In this document: positions 7,554-16,077 of the stretch, piece after piece
Position numbering within the stretch: the first letter of the stretch is position 1
How the letters are laid out: every line of letters begins with the position of its first letter
Assembly: GCA_046327715.1 (NCBI GenBank)
Contig: JAXLXY010000014.1
Location: 26,070-90,069 of the forward strand
Length of the DNA: 64,000 nt
From: JADJOM01 sp046327715
GTDB lineage: Bacteria > Gemmatimonadota > Gemmatimonadetes > Gemmatimonadales > GWC2-71-9
Reading direction: 5' to 3'
Notes under the pieces: model-generated
What the model saw: the letters and a program-made list of their open reading frames with translations, nothing else
Databases searched by the model: none
What the model was told of the DNA's origin: nothing
Translations under genes and position numbers: made by a program

Positions 7554-9595
7554 GAACCCTCCCCCGTGATGATGCTGGTGGCGGCGTCGATGGCATCGTG
7601 GCTCCCGGTCAGCGCCACCAGGTCGCCGGCGGCCAGCCGTTCATGCGCCTCGGGGAACGCCACCTGTTCCTCTCCCCGCAGCAGCCCCACCACGGTGGCC
7701 CCGGTGCGTCCCCGCAGGTTGAGCTCGCCGAGGGTGCGGCCGGCGCACGTCGAGCCCGCCCCCACTCGCACTGGGGCGAAGTCGCCCAGGCCGGGCAGCA
7801 GCGAGCGGACCAGGTCGATCCTGGGGTCTTCCGCGTGGGACTGCCTGGCCAGCATCGCCACGACCAGCTCGGCCCCGGCGCGGAAGTGGCCGAAGAGGTC
7901 GGTGGTCCGGCGCCAGAAGATGATCCCGAGGAGCCCGAGCACCAGCAGCAGGACCAGCAGGCCGCCGAGCGGCGGCAGGAAGGGCGCCGTCACCAGCAAC
8001 AGCGGCACGGCGGTCAGCAGCACCGCCACCGTCTGCACCGCGACGCCGAGGACGCGGCGGGGCGCCCGCCCGTTGTCCACCCGGCCGGGTCCGGGACCGG
8101 GGATGGCGATCTCGGCGAGCTCCTCGCCAAGGCCGCGGGTCACCCGGAGGATGCCGAAGAGGAACGGGCCGACCATGGCCGCCGTGACCGCGGCGATGAG
8201 CCAAGAGGCGAGCGTGGTCGAGACGCCCCGCGCCAGCAGCAGCCCGGCCAGGTGGCCCCGGACCCAGGCACCACCGATCACCAGGCCGGCCACCACCACG
8301 GCGTCGAGCACCAGCCAGCGGGCGGAGCGCCGCGCGCTGGCCCAGGGCGAGTGACCTGCCGGCGCGGCGCGGAGCGCCTCCACCCACGCGCCGTAGAGCG
8401 AGGCCACCATCTGCACGCGGTGCGGCAGCCGGGCGTCCACCCACTGGGCGATGGGGTCCGCGGCGCGGGCCAGGCGCCCCGAGAGCAGCGCGGTGACGAC
8501 CGAGACCGTCACCGCGGCGGCGACGAACGCCGGCGGCACCACCCCGAATCCGGCGCCCACTCCCGCCAGGATGAACGAGAACTCGCCGATCTGGGAGACG
8601 AAGAGCCCGGAGCGCACCGCGGTGTGCAGCGACCGGCCGGAGAGGAACACCCCGACGCTCACCGCCAGCGGGCGCCCGAGCAGCACCACGCCCAGCATGG
8701 CGAGGGCGAGGCCCCAGGACTGGGCCAGCAGCTGGAGGTCGAGCTGCATGCCGGTGGCAACGAAGAAGATGGCCGCGAAGACGTCCCGGAGCGGGCGGAT
8801 CTCCTGCTCCACCAGCCGGCCGGCCCCCGATTCCGCCACCAGCAACCCGCCGAGGAAGGCACCGAGGGCCACCGAGAACCCGGCCAGCCCCGCCAGCGAC
8901 GACATGAGGAACGCGAACCCGACCATGCTCACCAGCATGGTCTCCGGCTTCCGCAGCCCGATGATGGCCCGGGCGGCGCGCGGCACGAGCGCCAGGCCCA
9001 CGACGAGGAAGAGGACCAGCACCCCGACCAGCCGCCCCGCCACCACCGCGAAGGCACCGCCGCTCAGCCCCTCGCCCGAGGCTGCGGCCGTGAGGAGCGC
9101 GATGATGATCATCGCGCCCAGGTCCTCGAACAGGGTCAGCTGAAAGACGGTCTCGCGGAGTTCGGGCTCGACCGGCTGCTCCTCGAGCACCTTGGCGATG
9201 ACCATCGTGCTCGATGCCGCGACCGCGCCGCCGAAGAAGAGGCTGCCGATGGGGCTCCAGCCGAGGATCCCCGCGACCGCGAAGCCGAGGGCCAGCATGA
9301 GGCCGATTTCCACCACCGCCGCCACGGCACCCGACGCGCCCGCCCGGGCCAGGCGGCCCAGGCGGAAATCGAGCCCGATGGAGAACATGAGGAGGATGAC
9401 GCCGAGTTCGGACAGCAGCCGGATGCTCGCCTCGTCGGAGACCCAGCTCGGCGGCACGCTGGGACCCACGATCACCCCGGCCACCAGGTAGCCCGCCACC
9501 ACCGGCCAGCGCAGCCGCTGGAACAGCAGCGTGGTGGCGCCGGCGGTCACGAGCACCACGGCGAGGTCGCGGAGGAAGGAATCCGGGGTGGTCAT
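7550..9595 (-). CDS. Monovalent cation:proton antiporter-2 (KefB-like) with TrkA_C domain
   Basis: This is a CPA2-family transporter of 681 aa. Residues about 5-385 form the Na+/H+ exchanger domain with about 12 TM helices; LMFSIGLDFRLG, LTLFEDLGAM and QIGEFSFIL are family hallmarks. Additional TM helices follow (about 440-560). The cytoplasmic C-terminus (about 605-675) is a TrkA_C/RCK_C regulatory domain (GRTLGELNLRGRTGATVVGLLRG). There is no full TrkA_N nucleotide-binding domain, unlike Kef proteins, so regulation must differ. It probably exchanges K+ or Na+ for H+ across the inner membrane. The start ATG at 9595 is 14 nt downstream of the hybrid kinase stop, which suggests co-expression with that sensor. 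Confidence 0.88.
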   Translation of the reverse strand: MTTPDSFLRDLAVVLVTAGATTLLFQRLRWPVVAGYLVAGVIVGPSVPPSWVSDEASIRLLSELGVILLMFSIGLDFRLGRLARAGASGAVAAVVEIGLMLALGFAVAGILGWSPIGSLFFGGAVAASSTMVIAKVLEEQPVEPELRETVFQLTLFEDLGAMIIIALLTAAASGEGLSGGAFAVVAGRLVGVLVLFLVVGLALVPRAARAIIGLRKPETMLVSMVGFAFLMSSLAGLAGFSVALGAFLGGLLVAESGAGRLVEQEIRPLRDVFAAIFFVATGMQLDLQLLAQSWGLALAMLGVVLLGRPLAVSVGVFLSGRSLHTAVRSGLFVSQIGEFSFILAGVGAGFGVVPPAFVAAAVTVSVVTALLSGRLARAADPIAQWVDARLPHRVQMVASLYGAWVEALRAAPAGHSPWASARRSARWLVLDAVVVAGLVIGGAWVRGHLAGLLLARGVSTTLASWLIAAVTAAMVGPFLFGILRVTRGLGEELAEIAIPGPGPGRVDNGRAPRRVLGVAVQTVAVLLTAVPLLLVTAPFLPPLGGLLVLLLVLGLLGIIFWRRTTDLFGHFRAGAELVVAMLARQSHAEDPRIDLVRSLLPGLGDFAPVRVGAGSTCAGRTLGELNLRGRTGATVVGLLRGEEQVAFPEAHERLAAGDLVALTGSHDAIDAATSIITGEGS

Positions 9596-9609
9596 CGGCG
9601 GGGGGCCGA

Positions 9610-12156
9610 TCAGCCGGCGCGGTCGAGCACCTCGCGGACCTGCGCCACGAGCTTCTCGGGATGGAAGGGCTTGGGGAGCAGGGTGGCGTTCTCCTGGTCG
9701 AGACCGTAGCGCAGGGTGGCCTCGTCGGCATACCCGCTGATGAACAGCGCCGGCAGTCCCGGCCGGGCCCGGCGGGCATACGCCACGAGTTCGGGACCGC
9801 TGCCGCCCGGCATCACGACATCGGTAAGCAGGAGGTCGAGCGCCCCGCGGTGCCGGTCGAGCCATTCGCGGGCCGCGGCGGGGGAGCTGGCCGGATGCAC
9901 GCGGTAGCCTCGCCCCTCCAGCGCGCGTTGCATCACCGTGAGCAGCGCCTCTTCATCCTCCACCACGAGGATGGTTTCCCTGCCACCAGTGGACAAGGGT
10001 ACCGGGGTGATTTCCCCCGGGACCGCGGTCCCGTCGGCGAGCGGCAGGCAGACACTCACCGTGGTGCCCCGGCCCGGCGTACTCTCGATCCGCACGTCGC
10101 CACCGCTCTGCCGCACGATGCCGTAGACCGTCGAGAGGCCGAGGCCCGTGCCCTTGCCGGTTTCCTTGGTGGTGAAGAAGGGCTCGAAGGCACGGCCCAG
10201 CGTGAGCTCGTCCATGCCCACGCCGCTGTCTGCCATCGAGAGGAGGACACCCCCGCCCGCGGGCACCTCGAGTCCTGGCGGCAGGCCGGGGCTGCCCGGA
10301 TCCACCCGGCGGCTGCGCATGGTGAGCGTCCCGCCTCGCGGCATCGCGTCCCGGGCGTTGACGGCGAGGTTCACGATCACCTGTTCCAGCTGGCCCCGGT
10401 CCACCTTCACCAGGCCGAGTCCGCCGGCCAGCTCGGTGCGGATCCGGATGTCCTCCCCCAGGAGGCGCGCCAGCAGCCGCTCGGCGTCGTGCACCACGGC
10501 GTTCACGTCCAGCAGGACGGGCCGGAGCATCTGGCGGCGGCCGAAGGCCAGCAGCTGCTGCGTGAGGGCGGCGGCGCGGTCGGCGGCCTTCCGGATCTCG
10601 ACGACATCCTCGGACCGGGCTTCGCCCCGCGCCAGGTCGGCCTGCACCAGCGAGGCGTAGCCGATGATCGCCGTCAGCAGGTTGTTGAAGTCATGCGCCA
10701 CGCCGCCGGCGAGCTGCCCCACGGCCTCCATGCGCTGGGAGTGCCGCAGCCGGTCCTCGAGCGCGCGGCGTTCCGTGATGTCCTGGAAGCTGCAGAGCAC
10801 CTCCTCCACCGTCCCGTCCGGCCGGAGGGAAGGATCGGCGTTCACCAGCACCCACGCCCGGTCCTGGGTGCGGGGACGATAGACCCCCATCACCACGTTG
10901 CGGACCGGCTTCCGGCTGGCGATCGCCACCCGGACCGGCTGCGCCTCCTCGGGGAATGGCGCGCCGTCCTCGTGCACCACGTCCCACGCCGGGTCGAAGG
11001 CGGTGCCCAGCCGCAGGTCCGCCTCGGTGCGCCCGAGCAGGTCGAGGGCGGCGGGATTGGCGAGGCGCAGCCGGGCCTGGTCGTCCTGGACCACCACGCC
11101 CACCGTCAGGTGCCGGATGACCTGGAGGAACCGGGCCTCGCTCCGGGACACCTCGAGCGCGCGTGCCAGCCGGACATTCTGCCGCTCGGTCAGGATTTCC
11201 CGCAGGAGGATGAGAAGGGTCACCACCACGGTGACGATGGCGAGGACCCAGACCTCCGTGGTCCCGGCGCGCGCCGCCTCGCGGATGAGCAGCAGGTAGA
11301 CCGTCACCCCGAGCAGCAGCGGGAGGAGGTTCCGTGGCAGCCGCACCGCGCGCGGGTCCACGGCGGGAGTGTCGGTCGGCGCGGCCGCCACACCTTCCAT
11401 GGCCCAGATCATCACGGCGTACCCGCCGAGGAAGAGCAGGTCGGGCCAGTCCACCGGCATCCAGGCTGGAGAGGTGGCGTTCAGCTGGTAGCCGAGGTCG
11501 CCAGCCAGGTAGAGCAGCTGGCCCACCGCGAGGCGGGGCAGCAGCATCCGCCCGGCACCGCCGACCCGCTCGAGAAGCAGCGGTACCATCACCGCGAAGA
11601 TCACCATGTCCCCGACGGGAAAGGTGAAGGTGATCACGCGGTCCAGCAGCGACATCGGCGTGGCCGCGAGCGGGCGCGCCACCTGCAGCCAGGTGATGGC
11701 GCAGCCGCCCACGATCGCGATCGCCGCGTCGACCACCAGCCGCCCGCGGGACTCGCTGCCGGCCCGCACCACCGGAAACGCCAGGACCCCCGCGATGGCG
11801 AGCGGGTAGCTCAGCAGGTACGCGAGGTTGGCCCACGACGTGGAGGGATCGACGCCGAGCAGGAACTGCTGCCAGCACCAGATGACGTTGCCGATGGCGG
11901 TGGCCCCGTGGGAGGCGGCGTACAGCCACAGGCCGCGGCGGAACGCCGGATCGGGCGCCAGCCGCGCGGCGGCCAGGAAGGACCAGAGCGCGAGGAGGGC
12001 CAGGGGAATGAAGATCGCGTAGCTGACGATGGCCCAGGCGGGGTGCCCGCGTCCCAGTCCGCCCATGACCAACGGATAGAGGAGCGTGGTGGCGACGGCG
12101 GCGGTGGTGCGGAGTCTGGCGGCCCGGAGGGAGTTGACGGCGGGCACGGGGCTCAC
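9610..12156 (-). CDS. Membrane PAS sensor hybrid histidine kinase
   Basis: This hybrid kinase of 848 aa starts at a GTG at 12156. Residues about 15-320 hold roughly nine TM helices forming an integral-membrane sensor. A PAS domain covers about 335-465. The HisKA domain has the phospho-acceptor in VAHDFNN (His488), and the HATPase domain follows with N box NARDAM, G1 DSGVGM and G2 GKGTGLGLSTVYG. A C-terminal receiver (about 725-845) has an intact acidic pocket and phospho-acceptor in LLLTDVVMP. The H-D-F-N-N type kinase with an attached receiver is common in Myxobacteria and Gemmatimonadota. It lies one base after argR and 14 nt before the antiporter. No DNA-binding partner is adjacent, so its output is unknown. 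Confidence 0.9.
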   Translation of the reverse strand: MSPVPAVNSLRAARLRTTAAVATTLLYPLVMGGLGRGHPAWAIVSYAIFIPLALLALWSFLAAARLAPDPAFRRGLWLYAASHGATAIGNVIWCWQQFLLGVDPSTSWANLAYLLSYPLAIAGVLAFPVVRAGSESRGRLVVDAAIAIVGGCAITWLQVARPLAATPMSLLDRVITFTFPVGDMVIFAVMVPLLLERVGGAGRMLLPRLAVGQLLYLAGDLGYQLNATSPAWMPVDWPDLLFLGGYAVMIWAMEGVAAAPTDTPAVDPRAVRLPRNLLPLLLGVTVYLLLIREAARAGTTEVWVLAIVTVVVTLLILLREILTERQNVRLARALEVSRSEARFLQVIRHLTVGVVVQDDQARLRLANPAALDLLGRTEADLRLGTAFDPAWDVVHEDGAPFPEEAQPVRVAIASRKPVRNVVMGVYRPRTQDRAWVLVNADPSLRPDGTVEEVLCSFQDITERRALEDRLRHSQRMEAVGQLAGGVAHDFNNLLTAIIGYASLVQADLARGEARSEDVVEIRKAADRAAALTQQLLAFGRRQMLRPVLLDVNAVVHDAERLLARLLGEDIRIRTELAGGLGLVKVDRGQLEQVIVNLAVNARDAMPRGGTLTMRSRRVDPGSPGLPPGLEVPAGGGVLLSMADSGVGMDELTLGRAFEPFFTTKETGKGTGLGLSTVYGIVRQSGGDVRIESTPGRGTTVSVCLPLADGTAVPGEITPVPLSTGGRETILVVEDEEALLTVMQRALEGRGYRVHPASSPAAAREWLDRHRGALDLLLTDVVMPGGSGPELVAYARRARPGLPALFISGYADEATLRYGLDQENATLLPKPFHPEKLVAQVREVLDRAG

Positions 12157-12157
12157 C

Positions 12158-12613
12158 CTAGCGCTGGGTATCGGCCAGCTGGCGGAGTCGACGCAGGATG
12201 CGCTGCTGGGCGGCGCCGTGCTTCACGGCCAGGAAGATGGTGTCGTCCCCGGCGATGGTCCCGATCACGTCGGGCCAGGCCAGCCGGTCGATGGCCACCG
12301 CCACGCGGTTGGCCTCGCCCGCGGGGGTGTGGAGCACCAGCAGCGCGTCGCCCGCGGGGTCGGCGGTGAGCACGCCCTCGGCGATGCGGCGCTCGTCCGG
12401 GTGCTCGGGGACGGCGGCGATGCGGGCCGGCCGCTGGTAGGCGCCGTCGACCTTCACGAGCTTGAGCGCCGCGATGTCGCGGCTCACCGAGCTCTGGGTC
12501 ACCTTCCAGCCTTCGGCAGAGAGCGCGTCGGCAAGCTCATCCTGCGTGCGCACCGGGCGGGTGCTGATGAGCTCGAGGATCTTGAGGAGCCGCTTCCGCC
12601 GGTCGCCGCTCAT
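12158..12613 (-). CDS. argR: Arginine repressor ArgR
   Basis: This 151-aa protein has the expected length and two-domain layout of ArgR. The N-terminal winged helix (about 1-70) contains RTQDELADALSAEGWKVTQ and the SSVSRDI recognition motif. The C-terminal oligomerisation and arginine-binding domain includes the GTIAGDDTIF segment that carries the paired Asp residues contacting L-arginine. It binds DNA as a hexamer with arginine as co-repressor. The ATG at 12613 overlaps the argH stop (ATGA). Being the distal gene of the arg operon, it would be autoregulated with the operon. Its likely operator is the palindrome before argG. A longer frame upstream to 12799 is a shadow of argH. Confidence 0.93.
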   Translation of the reverse strand: MSGDRRKRLLKILELISTRPVRTQDELADALSAEGWKVTQSSVSRDIAALKLVKVDGAYQRPARIAAVPEHPDERRIAEGVLTADPAGDALLVLHTPAGEANRVAVAIDRLAWPDVIGTIAGDDTIFLAVKHGAAQQRILRRLRQLADTQR

Positions 12614-14055
12614 GACCGCCCGCGCGCGCTGCTCCGTCCGGCGAGCGCGTTCATCGCGCCGTCGAACCGCCGCTGCTCCCGGTCGGCCCAGCGGCGGCAG
12701 GCACGCAGCCGCCCCTGCACCAGGCCCAGGCCCAGGTTGCCGAGTCCGCCCGTGCTGCGGCGGCGGCTGATGATCTCGTCGGTGGCCGGCTCGCGCCACC
12801 AGTCGCCTTCCTTGATGGCGGCGGCCACCTCGCGGTAGGCGGAGCGGAAGGCGCTCCCGCCCTCCACCCGGCGCATCACCTCATCGGTCGCGAGCGGGCC
12901 GCCGGAGAGGATGTCGCGCCCCACCGAGGCGTCCACGCCAAGCCGGGGCACCGCGACCGCCAGCATCGACAGCATGCCCTCGAGGCGGTCCACCCCGCGC
13001 ATCACCGGTTCCTTGATGAGCTGGAAGTCGCGGTGGTAGCCGCTGCCCAGCTTGCTCTTGACCTGAAAGACGGTGAGCAGGTCGCCCTCGAGGGCCGCGG
13101 CCCGGCCGCGGGTCAGCTCGAAGAGGTCGGGGTTCCGCTTGTGCGGCATGATGCTGCTGCCGGTGGCCAGGTCGGGCGGCAGCACCAGGAACCCGAACTC
13201 GTCGGCGCTGAAGGTGATGATGTCGGTGCTGAGCTTGCCCAGCTCGTGCCCCAGCTGCACGCACCAGAACAGCACCAGCGCCTCGAGCTTGCCGCGGCTG
13301 TTCTGCACCAGCGCCACGTTGTGCTCCAGGGCGCCGAAGCCGAGCGCCTTCGCGGCCGCCTCCCGCTTGAGCGGGAGGGGGACGCCGTAGCCGGCGGCGC
13401 TGCCCAGCGGGGAGCGGTCCACCTTGGCCCACACCGCCGGCAGCGCCTCGACCACGTCGATGATCCCCTCGGCGAAGGCGGCGGCCCACAGCCCGGCGGA
13501 AGACGGCATGGCCCGACGGGTGTGGGTGTATCCCGGCCACAGCACCCGCTGGTACCGGGTCGCGAAGATGAGCAGGCTCTCGGCCAGGTCGAGCGCCTCG
13601 CCGGAAAGCAGCAGCAGCCGGTCCTTGAGGTACAGCCGGAGGTCGCAGGCCACCTGGTCGTTGCGGGAGCGGCCGGTGTGCAGCCGCTCGCCGGCGGGGC
13701 CGGTGCGCCGCACCAGCCAGTCCTCCACGCAGGTGTGCACGTCCTCGTGCTCGGGGCCCACCACCAGCCGGCCCTCGTCCACCTCGCGCAGCGCCAGCCG
13801 GAGGCCGGCGCGGATCTTCTGGTACTCCCCCTGCGAGAGGAGCTTCGAGGCGCGCAGCCCCTCGATGTGCCCCAGGCTGCCGAGGATGTCCCAGGCGATG
13901 AGCCGCCCGTCCCACAGGCGGTCCTCGGTCGCGGTGTAGTCGAGCATCTGGCGGTCCAGCGAGTTGCTCGACACCCAGAGCGTGGTCGGCAGGGCCGGCG
14001 CCGGCGCGACCACCGTCCGGCGGCCCGAGGGGCGGGGCTTCGTGGGCTTGCTCAT
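12610..14055 (-). CDS. argH: Argininosuccinate lyase
   Basis: This 481-aa enzyme cleaves argininosuccinate to arginine and fumarate, the last step of arginine synthesis. It belongs to the fumarase/aspartase superfamily. The three conserved regions are visible: an N-terminal HTGRSRNDQVA, a central PLPLKREAAAKALGF region, and the GSSIMPHKRNPD flexible-loop signature that carries the catalytic Ser. The ATG at 14055 overlaps the M20 deacylase stop, and the argH stop overlaps the argR start, so three genes are translationally linked. The first roughly 20 residues (KPTKPRPSGRR) are a basic extension not needed by the family. Confidence 0.95.
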   Translation of the reverse strand: MSKPTKPRPSGRRTVVAPAPALPTTLWVSSNSLDRQMLDYTATEDRLWDGRLIAWDILGSLGHIEGLRASKLLSQGEYQKIRAGLRLALREVDEGRLVVGPEHEDVHTCVEDWLVRRTGPAGERLHTGRSRNDQVACDLRLYLKDRLLLLSGEALDLAESLLIFATRYQRVLWPGYTHTRRAMPSSAGLWAAAFAEGIIDVVEALPAVWAKVDRSPLGSAAGYGVPLPLKREAAAKALGFGALEHNVALVQNSRGKLEALVLFWCVQLGHELGKLSTDIITFSADEFGFLVLPPDLATGSSIMPHKRNPDLFELTRGRAAALEGDLLTVFQVKSKLGSGYHRDFQLIKEPVMRGVDRLEGMLSMLAVAVPRLGVDASVGRDILSGGPLATDEVMRRVEGGSAFRSAYREVAAAIKEGDWWREPATDEIISRRRSTGGLGNLGLGLVQGRLRACRRWADREQRRFDGAMNALAGRSSARGRS

Positions 14056-15128
14056 GCGAGGTAGGCCTGGGCGAGGTGACGGTAGAAGTCCCGGGCGGCG
14101 GAGACCTCGGGGAGGTCCACGTACTCGTCCGGGGTGTGCGACCGGCGGCTGGTGCCGGGCCCGCACTTGATGGCGTCCTTGTCGCGCAAAAATACCCAGT
14201 CGGAGCACGTGGGAGAACCGAACGGCTTCCCTTCGGGCCGGAGGGCCTGCGCCACCGCCAGGAGCCGGGAGCCGGCCGGGGTCTCGCAGGGCACCAGCCG
14301 GTCCGAGGTGATCACCACCTCCACGTCGAGCGCCGCACGGAGCGCGTCGGCCAGCTCGGCGTGCGTCCAGGCGGGGGTGCTGCGCACGTCGAGCACGGCC
14401 CGGGCCACCGGCGGGGTCACGTTCCGGCTGACGCCGCCCTCCAGCATCGTGGGCGTGGCCGTGGCGATGCCGAGGATCGGGTGGACCCGGTCACGGAACA
14501 GCGTGGGGAGCTTCGCCACGCTGCGCCCCAGCTCGACGATGGCGTTGGTGAAGTCGGGGTTGTCGGCGGCGTAGCCGGCGTGGCGCTGCACCCCGCGCGC
14601 CACCAGGTCGGCCATCATCAGCCCCCGCTGGGCGATGGCCGGCTCGAGGTTGGTGGGCTCGCCGACCACGGCGGCGTCAATCGGGCCGAGGCGTTCCACC
14701 GCCGTCCCCATGGTGGTGTGCTTGGTCTCCTCTTCATAGCCGAGGACCACCAGCAGCCGGCCGCGGGCGGGGCCACCCGCTTCCGCCAGGTCGCGGGCCG
14801 CCATGAGCATGGCGGCCACCGAGGCCTTGGCGTCGCCCGAGCCCCGCCCGTAGAGGCGATCCCCCTCGAGGGTCGGCGCGAAGGGCGGGCGCGTCCACCC
14901 CTCCCCCGCCGGCACCGTGTCGAGGTGGGAGACGAAGGCCAGCGTGGGGCCGGGCGCCCGGCCCGGCACCGTGACGGCCACCGCCGCGTCGTCCCGCGTC
15001 GCGGCAAGCCCGGCCGCCTCGGCCCACTCCACCACCCAGCGCGCGATCCCCTCCTCGGTCCCGCTGACGGAGTGGATCGCGACCAGGTCGCGGAGCAGGG
15101 TGATCTCAGGTCGCGAGGTCCACGCCAA
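14052..15128 (-). CDS. argE: M20 family deacylase, probable N-acyl-citrulline deacylase (ArgE-like)
   Basis: This M20 metallopeptidase of 358 aa has the metal ligands in SHLDTVP (His/Asp), GRGSGDAK (bridging Asp), EEETKHT (Glu pair) and a C-terminal SHTPDEYV (His). Acetylornithine deacetylase, LysK and DapE share this fold. In an operon with an N-acylornithine carbamoyltransferase it should remove the acyl group from N-acyl-citrulline, as ArgE does in Xanthomonas. Acetyl and succinyl cannot be told apart by eye. The frame opens with a TTG at 15128 that overlaps argB by 23 nt, and no ATG or GTG fits better. The reaction releases free citrulline for ArgG. Confidence 0.85.
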   Translation of the reverse strand: MAWTSRPEITLLRDLVAIHSVSGTEEGIARWVVEWAEAAGLAATRDDAAVAVTVPGRAPGPTLAFVSHLDTVPAGEGWTRPPFAPTLEGDRLYGRGSGDAKASVAAMLMAARDLAEAGGPARGRLLVVLGYEEETKHTTMGTAVERLGPIDAAVVGEPTNLEPAIAQRGLMMADLVARGVQRHAGYAADNPDFTNAIVELGRSVAKLPTLFRDRVHPILGIATATPTMLEGGVSRNVTPPVARAVLDVRSTPAWTHAELADALRAALDVEVVITSDRLVPCETPAGSRLLAVAQALRPEGKPFGSPTCSDWVFLRDKDAIKCGPGTSRRSHTPDEYVDLPEVSAARDFYRHLAQAYLA

Positions 15129-16050
15129 GATAGGTCGCCTTTTCCTTGCGGCCGACGATCATCGTCCCGCACCCCGCGCCGGTGAAGACCTCGAGCAGGA
15201 TGGAGTCGGGAAGGCGTCCGTCGATGATATGGGTGCGCTCGACCCCCCCGGTCGCGGCGCGGATGCAGGCCTCGACCTTGGGGCGCATGCCGCCGGCGAT
15301 GGCGCCGCTCGACATCAGCGCGGCCAGGTCGTCGGGGTCGGCGAAGGTCACGAGGCTGGAGGCGTCGGCGCGGTCGCGCAGCACGCCGGGGGCGCCCGTC
15401 AGGAACAGCAGTTTCTGCGCCTTGAGCGCCACCGCCAGCGACTCGGCCACCGTGTCGGCGTTGACGTTGAAGACCCGCCCCTCGCCGTCCCCGGCCAGGC
15501 TCGCCACCACCGGGATGAAGCGGGCGTCGAGCAGGGTGATCAGCACCCGCGGGTCCACCCGGTCCACGTCGCCCACATGGCCGTAGTCCACCTCCCGCGA
15601 GACGCCGGCGTCGTCGACCACCGTCACCGGCGGGCGGCGCCGGGCCGCGATCAGGTCGGCGTCCACGCCCGAGAGCCCCACGCCCTGCACCTCGTGGGCG
15701 CGGAGCGCGGCCAGCAGGTTCACGTTGAGGGTGCCGGCGTAGACCATCTTGGCCACGTCGAGCGCGCTGTCGTCGGTCACCCGGCGCCCGGCCACGATCA
15801 CCGGCTCCTGCCCGAGGCGCCGCGAGAGCGCGGTGGCCTGCGGGCCGCCGCCGTGCACCAGGACGATGCGGATGTTCAGGGAGGACAGCAGCCCGATCTG
15901 CCCCGCCACCCGGTCCAGCGCCTCGGGATCGGCGAGCACGTCGCCGCCCAGCTTCACCACGAAGACGTTGTCCCGGTAGGCGCGCACGTAGCGCAGCGCG
16001 CCCTTGAGCCCGGTGATGCCCTTCGAGGTATCGATGCTCATCCGTGTCAT
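15106..16050 (-). CDS. argB: N-acetylglutamate kinase family (ArgB)
   Basis: This 314-aa amino-acid kinase phosphorylates the gamma-carboxyl of N-acylglutamate. Nucleotide-binding signatures include VVKLGGDVL near residue 30 and VLVHGGGPQ near residue 63. Later motifs are NVNADTVAESLAV and IAGGMRPKVEACIRA, which place the substrate Asn and the lysine that stabilises the transition state. The C-terminus ending in TMIVGRKEKATYLG is slightly longer than classic NAGK. The ATG at 16050 is chosen over an internal ATG at 16041, and both are plausible. It sits 27 nt after the carbamoyltransferase stop, inside the arg operon. ArgB of the acetyl and succinyl routes look alike, so the natural acyl group is open. 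Confidence 0.92.
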   Translation of the reverse strand: MTRMSIDTSKGITGLKGALRYVRAYRDNVFVVKLGGDVLADPEALDRVAGQIGLLSSLNIRIVLVHGGGPQATALSRRLGQEPVIVAGRRVTDDSALDVAKMVYAGTLNVNLLAALRAHEVQGVGLSGVDADLIAARRRPPVTVVDDAGVSREVDYGHVGDVDRVDPRVLITLLDARFIPVVASLAGDGEGRVFNVNADTVAESLAVALKAQKLLFLTGAPGVLRDRADASSLVTFADPDDLAALMSSGAIAGGMRPKVEACIRAATGGVERTHIIDGRLPDSILLEVFTGAGCGTMIVGRKEKATYLGVDLAT

Positions 16051-16077
16051 CCTGGTCCCCGGAAGTGTGACGTCCGC